Of a stretch of DNA of 36,357 bases, positions 7,317 to 17,713 are shown one piece after another. The DNA lies in NCBI GenBank assembly GCA_020048645.1, contig JAIFMG010000162.1, positions 1-36,357 of the forward strand. Direction: 5' to 3'. The position numbers and the translations under genes were made by a program. The notes under the pieces were generated by a model. It made no database searches. It worked only from the letters and a program-made list of their open reading frames with translations, and was not told the DNA's origin. Each line of letters opens with the position of its first letter. Positions within the stretch are counted from its first letter, which is position 1. The DNA comes from Bacteroidota bacterium. Lineage in GTDB: Bacteria; Bacteroidota; Bacteroidia; Bacteroidales; UBA6013.

Positions 7317-9587
7317 TTACTCATCGTACAGGTGAAATGCTCCGCTTAGCTTGTATTCAATCCCATCCTCGCCTATGGCATCAATCAAGTAGTAATAAAC
7401 TCCCTTCGATGCAAGTTTACCGCTCACTTGACCGTCCCAACCAAGCTCTGGGTCATCCCATTCATATAGAATCTCGCCCCAACGATTGGCGATTGCGCCT
7501 TTAAACAGAATTAAATTCTCATGACTCACTCTAAAAGCGTCATTTCGTCCATCACCATTGGGAGTCATGACGTTTGGAGCTTCCAGGAATGAAGTGCAAT
7601 CTCTAGTAAAAATTTGGATACTGTCACGCGATGAACAGGTTTGATTCGTTAAGACTTCTATGAAATAAGTTCCTGAATCACTGACCACCAACAAATCACC
7701 AGTGCTACCATCAGACCAACGAATTGAAGAGACATTGTCTGAAATTGAGGCTCTTAACTCGATAGGCAGACCTTCACAAATCATCGTATCATTTCCTAAT
7801 CTGACTTCAGGACCTGGAAAAACGATAAACCACGTATTATCAGTCGCTGAACATTTTTCATTGAATATCGTAAGTAGATAATTACCTGGGGCGGTGACGT
7901 TGATGCTAGAAGTCGTATCGCCAGTTGACCATACATAACGATCATAACCGGGAGGCCCTTCTAGGATTGTTTCTTGCGCTTCACATCCATATCGTGTCGC
8001 TGGCAAATCCAAAACAGGAGCCTCGAATATATCAAGAACAATGGTATCACAATCCTCGCACCCATTGAAATCTGTTACGCAAACATGATATGTACCTGAG
8101 CTATCCGCCAGAAAGGTGCTGGCGGACGCTCCATCTTGCCAAACATAGCGCGTAAATCCACCACCTGGGCCTATTGAAAGGGGTCCACAGTTCTCCAAGT
8201 CAGGACCAAGACTCGTACTAAGTTGATATATTTGAACCGCCCTGCTCAATGTCTGAAGCTCGCCATTATTATACCATATTTGTAGGCTAACCTGATATGT
8301 TCCTGCATTTCTATAATGATGAGTCGGTGATATTGCTCTCGAAATATTATTGGAACCTGAAGCAGGATCGCCGAATGTCCATAGTAAAGAATCCACTTCA
8401 GAAGAGGAAGCAAAATTAAATTCAGTTGTATCTCCTAAACAAAAGAACTCGGCTGCAATGCTGAAATTATAAAAAAATGACTGAATGAAATTTGGCAGTC
8501 CATACAAAGCAGTTCCAGACAAACTAATGCGATTCGTATTGAAACCACAATTGAGTCCCGGCAAATTTGGCTGCTGTATTGTTGCCATTGCCTGCGTGTT
8601 CGGCTGGGTTATGTAAATCTTGCCATCTGTACCCATTTGAATGCCAGAAAGTTCATATCCATTGGATATGAAACTGGTAGAAAAGGCGTTATTGTTCAGG
8701 TCATATTGAACCAAAGGACGGTTCGAATCGTACCAGTGCGTCACGTAGAGCTTTGTACCATCAATCGAGAACTCGAGCCCATAGGGGTCAGCTCGTTCGT
8801 TGATTAGCAAAGGATTGCTTAACAAACCAGTCTGCTTGTCAAAATTTAACACCTCTAGAATTGATGTTTTTGTAACAGCTACTGCCAGCCTTCTCCCATC
8901 AGGCGAGAATTTCATGTAGCCTCGCGCTGAACCCCTATCACCGCAGAGATCACTCCAATCGTTATTGCCTTGGTGGACTGAACCGATGGCTTGGTCGAAT
9001 GAAGTCAGGTTGAGACCTGCCTCAGTTATACGATAAATGTAAAACACATTACTCTGAAAGCCATGACCTGCAACCCAAATATCTTTTCCATTGGCATGAT
9101 AGGTGGCCGTAACTTTTTCCGCCGAGTTACTTTTTAGCATGATATTTTTCTGATTTGTAACAGCACCCAAACCACCATCCATACTCATGTCAACGATTGA
9201 AAATCTCAAGCCATTAATCAACTCATTGTAACAATCATCAACAGTGAAAATATAGTACAAATTTGAATTACCTGGGTGCGGAACTATCACCCCTGATTGA
9301 GATGCCGATTGATTTCCCAAAAGATTTTCACCATTTTGCATCGTCATGTGAAGCCGATTCCAAACCGTCATGCCATCTGTGTAGAATAGCAAATTGCCAT
9401 CCTTGTCAGAAATGGTCGCACATCCTTCTATGTGGTCAATCACCCCATCACTTAGAGAAACTGGCGAACCACTATTGAAATCAAGGCCAGCGACAGAACC
9501 GAAATACCAGATGTTCGCTTCCTTTTGTGCCAGGAGTAGCCCTGGAAAGATGAATGAGAATAGGAGAAAGAATCGTTTCATGGTCAT
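7317..9587 (-). CDS. T9SS type B sorting domain protein with beta-propeller, PKD and Ig-like regions
   Basis: The 756-residue product has a signal peptide (MKRFFLLF to LLLAQ, about residues 3-20). A propeller-like region follows (about 22-370), with ANIWYFGSVAGLDFNSG, NLLFYTDGMTVWN and GVIVPHPGNSNLYYIFTV, typical of Bacteroidota surface proteins. Next is a PKD domain (about 385-455: LLWTFGDP, HHYRNAGTYQVSLQI), then Ig/SprB-like repeats ending in phrases such as DSGTYFIEV (about 460-660). It ends in a gliding-motility-type domain (APNVMTPNGDGRNDAF, NRWGEILYEW, KGVYYYLIDA) that directs export through the type IX secretion system. No enzyme domain is visible, so an adhesive or surface-structural role is inferred. 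It is encoded alone; the start at 9587 or 9581 is equally possible. Confidence 0.92.
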   Translation of the reverse strand: MTMKRFFLLFSFIFPGLLLAQKEANIWYFGSVAGLDFNSGSPVSLSDGVIDHIEGCATISDKDGNLLFYTDGMTVWNRLHMTMQNGENLLGNQSASQSGVIVPHPGNSNLYYIFTVDDCYNELINGLRFSIVDMSMDGGLGAVTNQKNIMLKSNSAEKVTATYHANGKDIWVAGHGFQSNVFYIYRITEAGLNLTSFDQAIGSVHQGNNDWSDLCGDRGSARGYMKFSPDGRRLAVAVTKTSILEVLNFDKQTGLLSNPLLINERADPYGLEFSIDGTKLYVTHWYDSNRPLVQYDLNNNAFSTSFISNGYELSGIQMGTDGKIYITQPNTQAMATIQQPNLPGLNCGFNTNRISLSGTALYGLPNFIQSFFYNFSIAAEFFCLGDTTEFNFASSSEVDSLLWTFGDPASGSNNISRAISPTHHYRNAGTYQVSLQIWYNNGELQTLSRAVQIYQLSTSLGPDLENCGPLSIGPGGGFTRYVWQDGASASTFLADSSGTYHVCVTDFNGCEDCDTIVLDIFEAPVLDLPATRYGCEAQETILEGPPGYDRYVWSTGDTTSSINVTAPGNYLLTIFNEKCSATDNTWFIVFPGPEVRLGNDTMICEGLPIELRASISDNVSSIRWSDGSTGDLLVVSDSGTYFIEVLTNQTCSSRDSIQIFTRDCTSFLEAPNVMTPNGDGRNDAFRVSHENLILFKGAIANRWGEILYEWDDPELGWDGQVSGKLASKGVYYYLIDAIGEDGIEYKLSGAFHLYDE

Positions 9588-9634
9588 TGGAATTTGTTTC
9601 TGTCGTGCTGGTTGAAGTTAGTTCATTTATGTCC

Positions 9635-11446
9635 CTACTGCAAATATTTCAGTCCATTCAACACGTCACGGCTCATTAAACGTCCAACAGGATACTTGTC
9701 TTTCATGACATCGCAGTATTTCGATTTTGATAGGAACCAATTGTTTATCGTTCTGGGACTTGAGCGAAATGCCGAATCCGTCATCATGGATTCAAAATCG
9801 GCATTGAGTGCAGGATCATTTTTCAACATTTCAGGAATCAACTTTTCCAACACGTAAAACTCTGCGTACTCTTTCTGCTCAAAAATGGGATTGAAAAACC
9901 CCCATTCCAGCAAAGATCCAGTAGCCAGTGGCTCGAGAAGACTCGCGGCCACCCGGGCTCCTCGTTGGTTCATGTCAATGACCCAGGTTCCTTGCGGAAA
10001 AAGGACTCTTTCCTTCTGCGATTCCTGTTTGAAGCTCAATTGAAACCGCCCTTCAAATGGTCTAGCCGACCACGAGACATCAGAAAAGTAATAGCTTTCT
10101 ACCTCAATTTCAATCGCTTGGGCCAATCCAGAGCAGGCCAGCCCATGAGTTTGAAGCAGCTCGACCGCTTGAGTCCATTGTGGTGGCAACAAATAGGCCT
10201 CGGGTAAAAAGACGGAATGCTTGACTTCGACCTTGTCAAACATCGGCATGGCAAATGTCTGAGGCTTATCGGGAAAGTATTCATACCAAGTGGAACCGCT
10301 ATAATCACTTACACGCTGTTGCATTTCGAAACCCAAAAAATCGACCATCGTGCTATCACTGAAAGATGTTTGAAACGAGACAGCCAGAGGGTCATTCCGA
10401 AAATCACTAGAGGAGGTTCTCGCATCTGCCGCCAAGTTCAGAATTGCCAACTCATCTCCACGTTGATTCAAAAGTTCAAGCATATGCTCTAGCATTTTGT
10501 AATGTGCGTCAACCCTAGTACGATAGTCTTTAAGACTATGACTTTCTAGCAAAATTCCTGGCCTGTTTTGCCGTGCCGCATAGCCTTGCGAATACATTGG
10601 CGATGCGGCAGATTTGACCAATCCACTACGGGGATTGTACCACTCGCGAAAGGAGACATAGGGAAAGATAGGCATGCTGTCGTTGGCCATTTCTCGAATA
10701 AGATAAGGTTCCAAAGTCTCGGACTGCCAACGGGCCAAGGCTGTGTCAATATTGCCGTAGGTCTCGATTGAATATGTCATAGGGTATTGATAATCAGCGC
10801 CATCAGTTGTATGGCAATCTGCAAAAAGGTCGGGGAGAAAATGCAAATAAAGTTCAAGCCAAGCCCGCATTTCCGGGCTGTCGGCTTTCAGGTAATCCCG
10901 ATTCAAGTTCAAGTTTGAAGCATTCGTTCGCCAGCCCATTTCAACAGGCCCATTCTGGTTTGGCCGATTGTTTGGGCCAAAGCGGTCATGGCCATCCACG
11001 TTGAAAATGGGAATGAAGACGAAACTGGCGTTATCCAAGAGATTCTCTTTTTGTCGTGTTATGACCATATCCCTGATTAGCATTAATCCAGCATCCTTGC
11101 CATCAGACTCTCCGGCATGAATGCAGGCCTGGACAAAGAAAATCGCTTTACCTGACTGTCGAATTGCCACTGGATTTGTGTTTCCATTCTTATCGACAAT
11201 CAACAAAGGCAGATCCTTGCCCAATCCCGAATGTCCAAAACTTTGGTAACTGACCCAAGGCGAAGCTTCCGCCAGTCTTTTTGAGTATTCAATTGTTTCC
11301 GAATATGTGGGTGTCTCAACATATCCAGAAAGTTCATAATGAGTTAGCCACTTTTCAAGGGAAAAATCAGTGTCGCTTTCTTGCTTTGGTCGGGAGCATG
11401 AAAGCACAAGAAGGGAAATAATGAAGAGGCATATTCTTGCTGTCAT
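9635..11446 (-). CDS. M14 family zinc carboxypeptidase lipoprotein
   Basis: From the chosen ATG the product has 603 residues and opens with a lipoprotein signal, MTARICLFIISLLVLSC, with lipid-anchored Cys17. A longer reading from 11473 adds nine residues ahead of the signal and is less likely. The M14 zinc site is present: H110 and E113 in ACIHAGESDGKD, and the third ligand His in LFADCHTTDGADYQ. The substrate-binding NLNRDYLKADSPEM and the presumed catalytic Glu in GILLESHSLKDYRTRVDAHY are also intact. Members remove C-terminal residues from peptides; this one should act at the envelope. With the neighbouring S46 homologue and DPP III further along it fits a peptide-scavenging lifestyle, though the genes are not one operon. 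Specificity cannot be read from sequence. Confidence 0.9.
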   Translation of the reverse strand: MTARICLFIISLLVLSCSRPKQESDTDFSLEKWLTHYELSGYVETPTYSETIEYSKRLAEASPWVSYQSFGHSGLGKDLPLLIVDKNGNTNPVAIRQSGKAIFFVQACIHAGESDGKDAGLMLIRDMVITRQKENLLDNASFVFIPIFNVDGHDRFGPNNRPNQNGPVEMGWRTNASNLNLNRDYLKADSPEMRAWLELYLHFLPDLFADCHTTDGADYQYPMTYSIETYGNIDTALARWQSETLEPYLIREMANDSMPIFPYVSFREWYNPRSGLVKSAASPMYSQGYAARQNRPGILLESHSLKDYRTRVDAHYKMLEHMLELLNQRGDELAILNLAADARTSSSDFRNDPLAVSFQTSFSDSTMVDFLGFEMQQRVSDYSGSTWYEYFPDKPQTFAMPMFDKVEVKHSVFLPEAYLLPPQWTQAVELLQTHGLACSGLAQAIEIEVESYYFSDVSWSARPFEGRFQLSFKQESQKERVLFPQGTWVIDMNQRGARVAASLLEPLATGSLLEWGFFNPIFEQKEYAEFYVLEKLIPEMLKNDPALNADFESMMTDSAFRSSPRTINNWFLSKSKYCDVMKDKYPVGRLMSRDVLNGLKYLQ

Positions 11447-11534
11447 CAAAATGGGTTTTAGGTTAAGCCACAATAATAAGCAAAATTACATTTAGAACAT
11501 CTGTTTTTTGCCTAATGTCAAGTGAAACAAGATT

Positions 11535-12926
11535 TTAGACTAGCCTCGAACCCAACCGCTGCAATTGTTTCCTTGCGAAATATGCTCGCCTATCGGCTTC
11601 CGACCACTCTATTTCTTCTTCTCGTGCCAAGGCTTTCAGAATGCTCATTTCTTTGTTGGAATACAATATGGTCATTTCCCAGTTTTCGGCCATAAAGTAG
11701 CTTTCCGCCATATTTTGGTACGAAATTGCAAACTCGGGCAAATCTTTGGCGTACAATGTTTCAAAACATTTTATCGCTTCTTCAGCATATTCTCTTTCTT
11801 TAGAATCATCACCCAGCCTTGAGTAGAAAACAGATAGATTGGAATACAACAACGATAAGGTAGAGACTTTGCTCTTAATTTTCAAATGGTCAGCCAAAGC
11901 GAGTTGACCCAACTCAACAGCCTTCTCAAAATTTTCAAGCCGGAAATAGCATACGGAAATCCTATCGTAAACATTTGTCAAACCATAATCAATTGGCAAA
12001 TACGAAACACTTTTTCCTGAAAAGATGACAAGTTGATGCTTCAACTCATCGTTGGGATGTTGTTTTTCTCGTTTTGGCGCAAATTTGTTAATCCCATGTG
12101 GTAAAGACAATAAGGCAGAATTGTTCCTGTTTTTATCCACAAAATCCTGTTCCTGTTCAGCACATGACAGCATAGCCTCGTGATTGTCAATTTCTTCTAA
12201 AACAAGAAATAGATTCCGCATTACTGTAAGTGGGAGTATAGAATCGTGGAAATTGATTTCATGAAGTACGCGTAATGATTTTTCAGCGTGTTCAATCGCT
12301 AAATCATGCTTCCGTTTCCAAAGGTCGAATCGAATCAAATTGTTGAGCAGCATAGCCTGTTCGTAGGTTTCAGGCGTAGTTTTCTCGACTATTTGTAATG
12401 CCAGACTATAAAGTTCGAACTTGTGGGATGGTGTCCCATAGGGATGTAGGTATAAACTCATTGCCAGTCCAAAAGCTAAGGACCTAGAATTTGCCTGTAC
12501 GCGTTGAGTAGCCTTTGGATTTGCTGGATTTGAATCATTGAAAAGATAGGCATCATCAGAATCCTTCACAAGAAACCCTTGTTCTACGAGCTTTTCCAAG
12601 CACAAGAATAACTCGGAGAGCTCACGAATTTGTCCTGTTTCGACAACACCCAACTCTATCGCAACCCCTTGATTGTCCACCGGAGGGTAGGCGTCAAACT
12701 TCGCCAATGATGGAATGCGCAAGCGAGCCCACAAGCTTAGCTTTTCAATAAAGGTGATCGGATTACGAGGCAGTTCTTCATGTGCCTCATAAACAGTAGA
12801 TTCGACTGGGGTCCGCAAGAGTTTTCCCAACTCACTCAGGGAAAACGGACGGCGGGGCAGCAAAAACAGTCCCGTCAACCAATCGGTTTGCTTTGAATCA
12901 AGGATTTGAGAGTCTGCTATTGCCAT
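11535..12926 (-). CDS. Tetratricopeptide-repeat protein
   Basis: The 463-residue product has no signal peptide or membrane helix and is predicted cytoplasmic. Helix pairs of TPR type run through the C-terminal two thirds, for example YDRISVCYFRLENFEKAVEL, LLYSNLSVFYSRLGDDSKER and ISYQNMAESYFMAENWEM. Each shows the small/large residue pattern of the 34-residue repeat. The N-terminal ~130 residues resemble no domain I recognise; the phrase LSELGKLL followed by a polar loop and LEKLVEQGFLVKD could be a winged-helix-like segment, but this is weak. TPR proteins usually scaffold protein contacts. The gene lies downstream of the clpB terminator and is probably transcribed separately. No partner or pathway can be named. 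Confidence 0.8.
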   Translation of the reverse strand: MAIADSQILDSKQTDWLTGLFLLPRRPFSLSELGKLLRTPVESTVYEAHEELPRNPITFIEKLSLWARLRIPSLAKFDAYPPVDNQGVAIELGVVETGQIRELSELFLCLEKLVEQGFLVKDSDDAYLFNDSNPANPKATQRVQANSRSLAFGLAMSLYLHPYGTPSHKFELYSLALQIVEKTTPETYEQAMLLNNLIRFDLWKRKHDLAIEHAEKSLRVLHEINFHDSILPLTVMRNLFLVLEEIDNHEAMLSCAEQEQDFVDKNRNNSALLSLPHGINKFAPKREKQHPNDELKHQLVIFSGKSVSYLPIDYGLTNVYDRISVCYFRLENFEKAVELGQLALADHLKIKSKVSTLSLLYSNLSVFYSRLGDDSKEREYAEEAIKCFETLYAKDLPEFAISYQNMAESYFMAENWEMTILYSNKEMSILKALAREEEIEWSEADRRAYFARKQLQRLGSRLV

Positions 12927-12983
12927 CGGGTATGGTTTTGGAATGAAGATAACATTTTTGTCCCAGATGGAAAGCTACCGATA

Positions 12984-13033
12984 AGAAAAAATTCAACAAG
13001 CCTCACCGTACCAAGTCCGAGCGAGGCTTGTTG
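12984..13033 (-). terminator. Rho-independent terminator of clpB
   Basis: On the minus strand an 11-bp perfect stem (CAACAAGCCTC at 13033-13023 with its complement at 13004-12994) is followed by a T-rich run, GAATTTTTTCTTAT, ending near 12984. It begins 10 bp after the clpB stop codon. Confidence 0.8.
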
Positions 13034-13042
13034 ATCATGCTA

Positions 13043-15634
13043 TCAAGTATTAGTAAATACAATCTCAATTCCGTCAAAATCCACCACGATTGCTTTTGTC
13101 TTATCAATCTGGTTGGCAAGTATTTTTTTAGAAAGCTCGTTCATCAAGTGCTTTTGAATCATCCTCTTCACAGGACGAGCACCAAACTGTGGGGAATAGG
13201 AAATGTCTGCCAGCCAACGCTTTGCAGAATCCGTCAAAATCAAGTCTATGCTACTGGCCTCCAACGTCTTCTTCAGCAATTCGAACTGCAAGTTAACAAC
13301 TTGCTCGATTTCGAAGCGACTAAGCGGTGTAAACATGATCGTCTCATCAACGCGGTTGAGGAACTCTGGTCGCAAGGTTTTCTTGAGCAAATCGAATACC
13401 AGTTTTTTAGTGTTTTCAAGCCGTGCTTCATCGCTTTGACCGGCGCCATCTTGGAAACTTTGCTGAATGATAGGTGCCCCGAGGTTAGAAGTCATGATGA
13501 CAATCGTATTGCGAAAGTTGACTGTTCGCCCTTTGTTATCAGTAAGTCTCCCATCATCAAGGACTTGAAGCAAGATGTTGAATACGTCAGAATGAGCTTT
13601 CTCGATTTCATCGAGCAATACAACAGAGTAAGGTTTTCGCCGAACAGCTTCTGTCAACTGTCCGCCTTCGTCGTAACCAACGTAGCCTGGAGGTGCCCCG
13701 ATCAGACGGGAAACAGAGTGCCGCTCTTGGTACTCGGACATGTCGATGCGGGTCAACAGGTTGTCGTCGTTGAAAAGAAACTCGGCAAGCGCCTTGGCAA
13801 GTTCGGTTTTGCCTACACCCGTGGAACCCAAGAAGATAAATGATCCGATGGGACGTTTCTTGTCCTGCAATCCTGCACGACTTCTTCTAACTGCATCAGA
13901 AATAGCTTCAATGGCCTCACGTTGGCCTAACACTCTACGAGAAAGTTCATCTTCCATGTGGAGCAATTTCTCACGTTCGCTTTGAAGCATCTTGCTTACC
14001 GGAATCCCAGTCCAGCGCGAAACAACTTCGGCGATGTCCTCGGTCTTGACCTCCTCTTTGATCAATGAGTTCTCGCCTTTGCTCTGTTCCATTTCGGCGT
14101 GCAGGCTATCAATTCTTGACTCTGCTTCCTTGATTTTTCCGTATCTCAGCTCAGCTACTCGTCCATAGTTGCCGTTGCGTTCGGCTTGGTCTGCCTCGAT
14201 TTTAAAAACCTCAATCTGTCTTTTGAGATTTTGAATCTGGTCTATCCGGCTTTTCTCAAGTTGCCATTTTGACCTTAGTTCGTCGCGAATGGCACCAAGA
14301 TTTGCGATTTCCTGTACCACTCTATTGATTTGTAGCTGAGTACCATCACGCTTCAAGGCCTCTCGCTCAATTTCAAGGTGTTGGATTTTGCGTTCTATCT
14401 CATCCAAGTCATCCGGCACCGAGTTCATTTCGATCCTTAGTTTTGCCGCAGCTTCGTCGATCAAGTCAATAGCTTTGTCAGGCAAAAAACGATCGGAAAT
14501 ATAACGCTGAGAAAGCTCAACGGCGGAAATTATTGCCTGATCATTGATACGAACTTGGTGATGGTTTTCGTAACGTTCTTTCAGCCCACGCAAGATGGCA
14601 ATAGCCGAAGCGGTGTCAGGTTCATTGACCATGACAATCTGAAAGCGTCGCTCCAAAGCCTTATCCTTTTCAAAATACTTCTGATATTCGTTTAAGGTCG
14701 TCGCTCCTATGGCACGTAACTCACCACGTGCCAAGGCTGGTTTCAATATGTTGGCGGCATCCATCGCTCCTTCACTTTTGCCAGCACCCACCAGGGTATG
14801 GATTTCGTCAATGAACAGGATGATTTCGCCTTCCGAAGCCATAACTTCATGAACAACCGACTTTAACCTCTCCTCAAATTCGCCTTTGTACTTCGCGCCT
14901 GCAATCAAAGAGCCCATGTCGAGCGAGTAGATGAGCTTGGATTTGAGGTTTTCAGGAACATCTCCTTTGATGATGCGGTGCGCAAGCCCCTCTGCGATGG
15001 CCGTCTTGCCAACTCCTGGTTCACCAATCAGAATGGGATTGTTTTTTGTCCTCCGTGAGAGGATTTGCAGAATTCTTCGGATTTCATCGTCCCGTCCAAT
15101 CACGGGATCCAACTTCCCGGAATTTGCTCTTTCGTTTAGGTTCACTGCAAAACGTTCCAAGGCATTGTATGTATCCTCTGCCGTCTGACTGTTGACTTTG
15201 CTGCCTTTTCGCATTTCAGATATGGCCTCCACAAGATTTTTCTCATTGATTCCCAAATCTTTGAGAAACTTGGCGGTGGAATCTGCCCCCTTCAGGACTC
15301 CAAGAAAGATATGCTCGACCGCCACGAACTGGTCGCCCATCGCAATAGCAGTCTGCTGTGCAACATTGAGGGCTTTTTCGGCATCACGGCCAAGAAAATT
15401 CTCACCCCCTGTTACTTTGGGATAAGATTCAATTTGTTTTTCAATTACCTGATCGAAGGCCTTCGCGTTAATTCCCAACTTATTAAAAACAAATTGGGTC
15501 AGCGCTGGCGCGCTATGGAGAATTGCACTAAGCAAATGCCCTGGCTCTAGCCCCTGGTTCTTTCGGGCTTCAGCGATTTCGATGGCTTTGTTGACCACTT
15601 CACGGCCTTTGTGTGTGAATTTCTCAAGGTTCAT
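13043..15634 (-). CDS. clpB: ATP-dependent disaggregase ClpB
   Basis: The 863-residue product has the full ClpB/Hsp104 layout. An N-terminal Clp_N double repeat (about 5-145) is followed by AAA-1 with Walker A GEPGVGKT at 204-211 and Walker [16 protein letters not shown] long coiled-coil middle domain follows (about 400-530), which distinguishes ClpB from ClpC and ClpA. AAA-2 carries [19 protein letters not shown] and the sensor segment IVIMTSNLG. ClpB works with DnaK in the cytoplasm to rescue aggregated proteins after heat stress. The start [14 protein letters not shown] matches the family; an in-frame ATG 16 codons upstream would add a non-conserved basic extension. A near-perfect inverted repeat lies 84 bp upstream and could be regulatory. 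The gene stands alone with its own terminator. Confidence 0.98.
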   Translation of the reverse strand: MNLEKFTHKGREVVNKAIEIAEARKNQGLEPGHLLSAILHSAPALTQFVFNKLGINAKAFDQVIEKQIESYPKVTGGENFLGRDAEKALNVAQQTAIAMGDQFVAVEHIFLGVLKGADSTAKFLKDLGINEKNLVEAISEMRKGSKVNSQTAEDTYNALERFAVNLNERANSGKLDPVIGRDDEIRRILQILSRRTKNNPILIGEPGVGKTAIAEGLAHRIIKGDVPENLKSKLIYSLDMGSLIAGAKYKGEFEERLKSVVHEVMASEGEIILFIDEIHTLVGAGKSEGAMDAANILKPALARGELRAIGATTLNEYQKYFEKDKALERRFQIVMVNEPDTASAIAILRGLKERYENHHQVRINDQAIISAVELSQRYISDRFLPDKAIDLIDEAAAKLRIEMNSVPDDLDEIERKIQHLEIEREALKRDGTQLQINRVVQEIANLGAIRDELRSKWQLEKSRIDQIQNLKRQIEVFKIEADQAERNGNYGRVAELRYGKIKEAESRIDSLHAEMEQSKGENSLIKEEVKTEDIAEVVSRWTGIPVSKMLQSEREKLLHMEDELSRRVLGQREAIEAISDAVRRSRAGLQDKKRPIGSFIFLGSTGVGKTELAKALAEFLFNDDNLLTRIDMSEYQERHSVSRLIGAPPGYVGYDEGGQLTEAVRRKPYSVVLLDEIEKAHSDVFNILLQVLDDGRLTDNKGRTVNFRNTIVIMTSNLGAPIIQQSFQDGAGQSDEARLENTKKLVFDLLKKTLRPEFLNRVDETIMFTPLSRFEIEQVVNLQFELLKKTLEASSIDLILTDSAKRWLADISYSPQFGARPVKRMIQKHLMNELSKKILANQIDKTKAIVVDFDGIEIVFTNT

Positions 15635-15717
15635 CGCTTCGTATGGATTGGTTTTGAACTGTCTTTTCAAAACTTGGACCACTGGCCCAAACTATGAAAA
15701 TTCACATCAATAGCTTC

Positions 15718-15744
15718 AAATCTGCGCCATTTTGGCACAGATTT
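15718..15744. promoter_or_regulatory. Inverted repeat upstream of clpB, possible operator
   Basis: AAATCTGCGCC (15718-15728) and GGCACAGATTT (15734-15744) form an 11-bp inverted repeat with one mismatch around a five-base spacer. It lies between the end of the STAS-like gene and clpB. No T-run follows on the minus strand, so an operator is as likely as a terminator. Confidence 0.4.
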
Positions 15745-15806
15745 GTGCTTGAACCTGAAAAAAAGTCAGCCATGCTTCGAAGCGCATCATAATCTTCGGT
15801 TGCTTC

Positions 15807-16289
15807 TTAGTCGCTGAGCCATTGCATCGCTTCTTCCACTGTTACGAAGTAGCGGGTCTCATAGAGCGACTCCGCCTCTTCCATGGTCTGCTCCATCGAC
15901 ATGACTTCAATCATGTGCTCGAGGATGGATTCGGGAACTATAAAGGCCACTTTTTCGAGTCTAGTCGCTTTGGTCAAGACATTCTCATAACTCCACGCTT
16001 GAAGTTCAACCGTAATGATAAATCCGAGATTCGGATAAATCAGATTGTACTTTGAATTGTATCCAGTATCGGAAAGTTTCACAATTTCAAGCATGTTGCT
16101 TTTGTACTTCAGCTCATCCAGCTCTCCGTACCAATGCTGGACCAACAAATCTTTGTCCGCATCGTGTTTGAGGGTCAAGTTTTCATTTTTGAAAATTTCT
16201 TTCATTTCTCGTATTGTTTGTGGTTCGAAAACAGTTTGTTGAAATTCAAAGGCTCCGATATCCCGCATCTCGTCAATGCTATTCCCCAT
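15807..16289 (-). CDS. STAS/SpoIIAA-like small protein
   Basis: The product is up to 160 residues, or 132 from the internal ATG at 16205 (MKEIFKNENLTLKHD), which fits the domain boundary better. From there the pattern is that of Bacteroidota STAS-like proteins: DLLVQHWYGELDELKYKSNMLEIVKL, a central NLGFIITVELQAWSYENV, KVAFIVPESILEHMIEVMS, and a C-terminal YFVTVEEAMQWLSD typical of these families. There is no signal peptide, so it is cytoplasmic. STAS domains often act as phosphorylation-controlled switches opposite SpoIIE-type phosphatases. One such phosphatase is encoded about 4 kb away, but no direct link is shown. The remaining doubt is the start position and the loose domain match. Confidence 0.65.
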   Translation of the reverse strand: MGNSIDEMRDIGAFEFQQTVFEPQTIREMKEIFKNENLTLKHDADKDLLVQHWYGELDELKYKSNMLEIVKLSDTGYNSKYNLIYPNLGFIITVELQAWSYENVLTKATRLEKVAFIVPESILEHMIEVMSMEQTMEEAESLYETRYFVTVEEAMQWLSD

Positions 16290-16597
16290 TGGTCTTGCAC
16301 TGACTCCCCTTCAGGATTTCCAGCACCATTGGCGGGAATTTCGGAACCGATTGCGCAGGTCTTGCATTGAATATATCATTTCCATTGAACAAAATGACCC
16401 GCCCCAGCTTGAGACAGGTCAAATTTAGTCGATTGAATGAACAATGAAAGACAAAGCGGCTGAAATATGGATTTAACCTTGTGAGGTATTAAAATCCATA
16501 CGCGAAATTGGTTCCGAGGAGTTGCCGACTTGGCAAACTGTCCGTCAGGCGCTTCTGGGTACACCATCAGAAGTAGTAAATCGCAGAATGTTCAATT

Positions 16598-16807
16598 TCA
16601 CCTTGTTGCATAGGGAAAATCAAGCAAAGACGTGATGACTTCGTTGGGATTGAGTTCTTGGTGCGAGCGGTCGCGCTGATCGATTCGCTCTTTCCAATAA
16701 TGCCCGCTGTCGTAATAGATGCGGTTGATGCCTTGGTTGTCTTGCTGGATATGAGACTTGCCATTCTTCATGTCCTCTGCTATCTGTTTTGCTTTTTGCT
16801 CGTTCAT
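16598..16807 (-). CDS. Possible small hypothetical protein (69 aa)
   Basis: From the ATG at 16807 the reading frame gives 69 residues beginning MNEQKAKQIAEDMKNGKSHI and continuing with a charged, aromatic-containing body (IYYDSGHYWKERID, ELNPNEVITSLLDFPY). Composition is that of a soluble protein, unlike the Ser/Arg-rich chance frames around it. An in-frame ATG at 16891 would add 28 less protein-like residues. I do not recognise a family. It is the only plausible gene in a sparse 1.4-kb stretch. Read-through of chance sequence cannot be excluded. Confidence 0.4.
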   Translation of the reverse strand: MNEQKAKQIAEDMKNGKSHIQQDNQGINRIYYDSGHYWKERIDQRDRSHQELNPNEVITSLLDFPYATR

Positions 16808-16891
16808 GCCCAAAAGTGTTAAGTTAATGAAGGGTTTGCCTGTTAAGATTAACCACAAGTTACAAAAGTGTTTCGGTATTGTCAATGACAT

Positions 16892-17650
16892 TCATCAGGT
16901 CATTATATGTCCTTGGGCATAATAATTGACAATCTAGTCAATAACGCCCATAGCCCTGCAATGGGACGGATGGGAAATCACGTAAAAACCCCTGCAAATT
17001 GCTTTGCGCTCGGCTTGTCGAACGCCTTGTCCCTATCTGAAACTGCTCGAGGATCTCGGTCCAAACCTTATATTGAAGACTTGCTGACTCATCGCTAAAT
17101 GGCTGTTCATTAGTGGCTAAGGATACGCAATTATGAGCCACCGCGCTCGATATCTTCATGCTCCCTTCTGATCATCCAGCGAGCTATGTGCGTAGAAACC
17201 AGCAAAAAAACCGTGTTTTTACGTGGCAGATCCCCCTTACCTCAATCGAGTTCATTTTTCGTGGGGGCGTTTCAAGGGTCTCGACTTGTGCCTCTGGAAT
17301 CACGACGTTTCCCAAGGTGTTCATTCCCGAGGAGTCGAGGAAATGTTGCCTGGTGAAGCCTTCGTTGGCGGCCAAGCCCGGTCGTTGAAAAGCTACTCAA
17401 TTGCTTCGGGATGTATTCCCAAAGCACATTGAACGTTGTCATGTTTCAGGCCCAACTCGGGTATCAGAATATCTTTGACGGTGGGGCTTTGTCATTCATT
17501 GAAAGTGAATTGTACTGCTGTCCCTTATTAGAAAGCATCGCTTGGGACGCTTGATCAATGCCCTATTTCAAGATTGAACAAAACACTGATATTTGAAAAA
17601 ATATTTTTGAACTGTTTGGTGTCTGATCATCTACGAAATCAAATTTTTCG
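16892..17650. other. About 760 bp with no supportable gene
   Basis: All reading frames here are under about 80 codons and show no recognisable domain, signal peptide or repeat. Fragments with weakly protein-like composition occur on the minus strand (about 17184-17400) but are broken by stops. The stretch could be the remains of an eroded gene or mobile element; nothing specific supports that. Confidence 0.5.
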
Positions 17651-17684
17651 TTTGATGATAGCGATGACTTTGGGCCTAAATTTG
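17651..17684 (+). promoter_or_regulatory. Predicted promoter of the septoil-knot protein gene
   Basis: TTTG at 17651-17654 and a perfect TAAATTTG at 17677-17684 are 22 bases apart, within the Bacteroidota range. The start codon at 17714 follows 29 bases after the second box. Confidence 0.45.
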
Positions 17685-17713
17685 ATGAGTAGATTGATAA
17701 AAAGCATATTGCC

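Noticed and set aside
8725-8750. A tRNA T-arm-like string (GGTTCGAATC)
   Set aside because: It lies inside the T9SS protein coding sequence with no acceptor, D or anticodon arms around it.
17158-17432. Short overlapping frames resembling a transposase or hydrolase remnant
   Set aside because: Fragments in different frames are interrupted by stops and match no motif that I can name.
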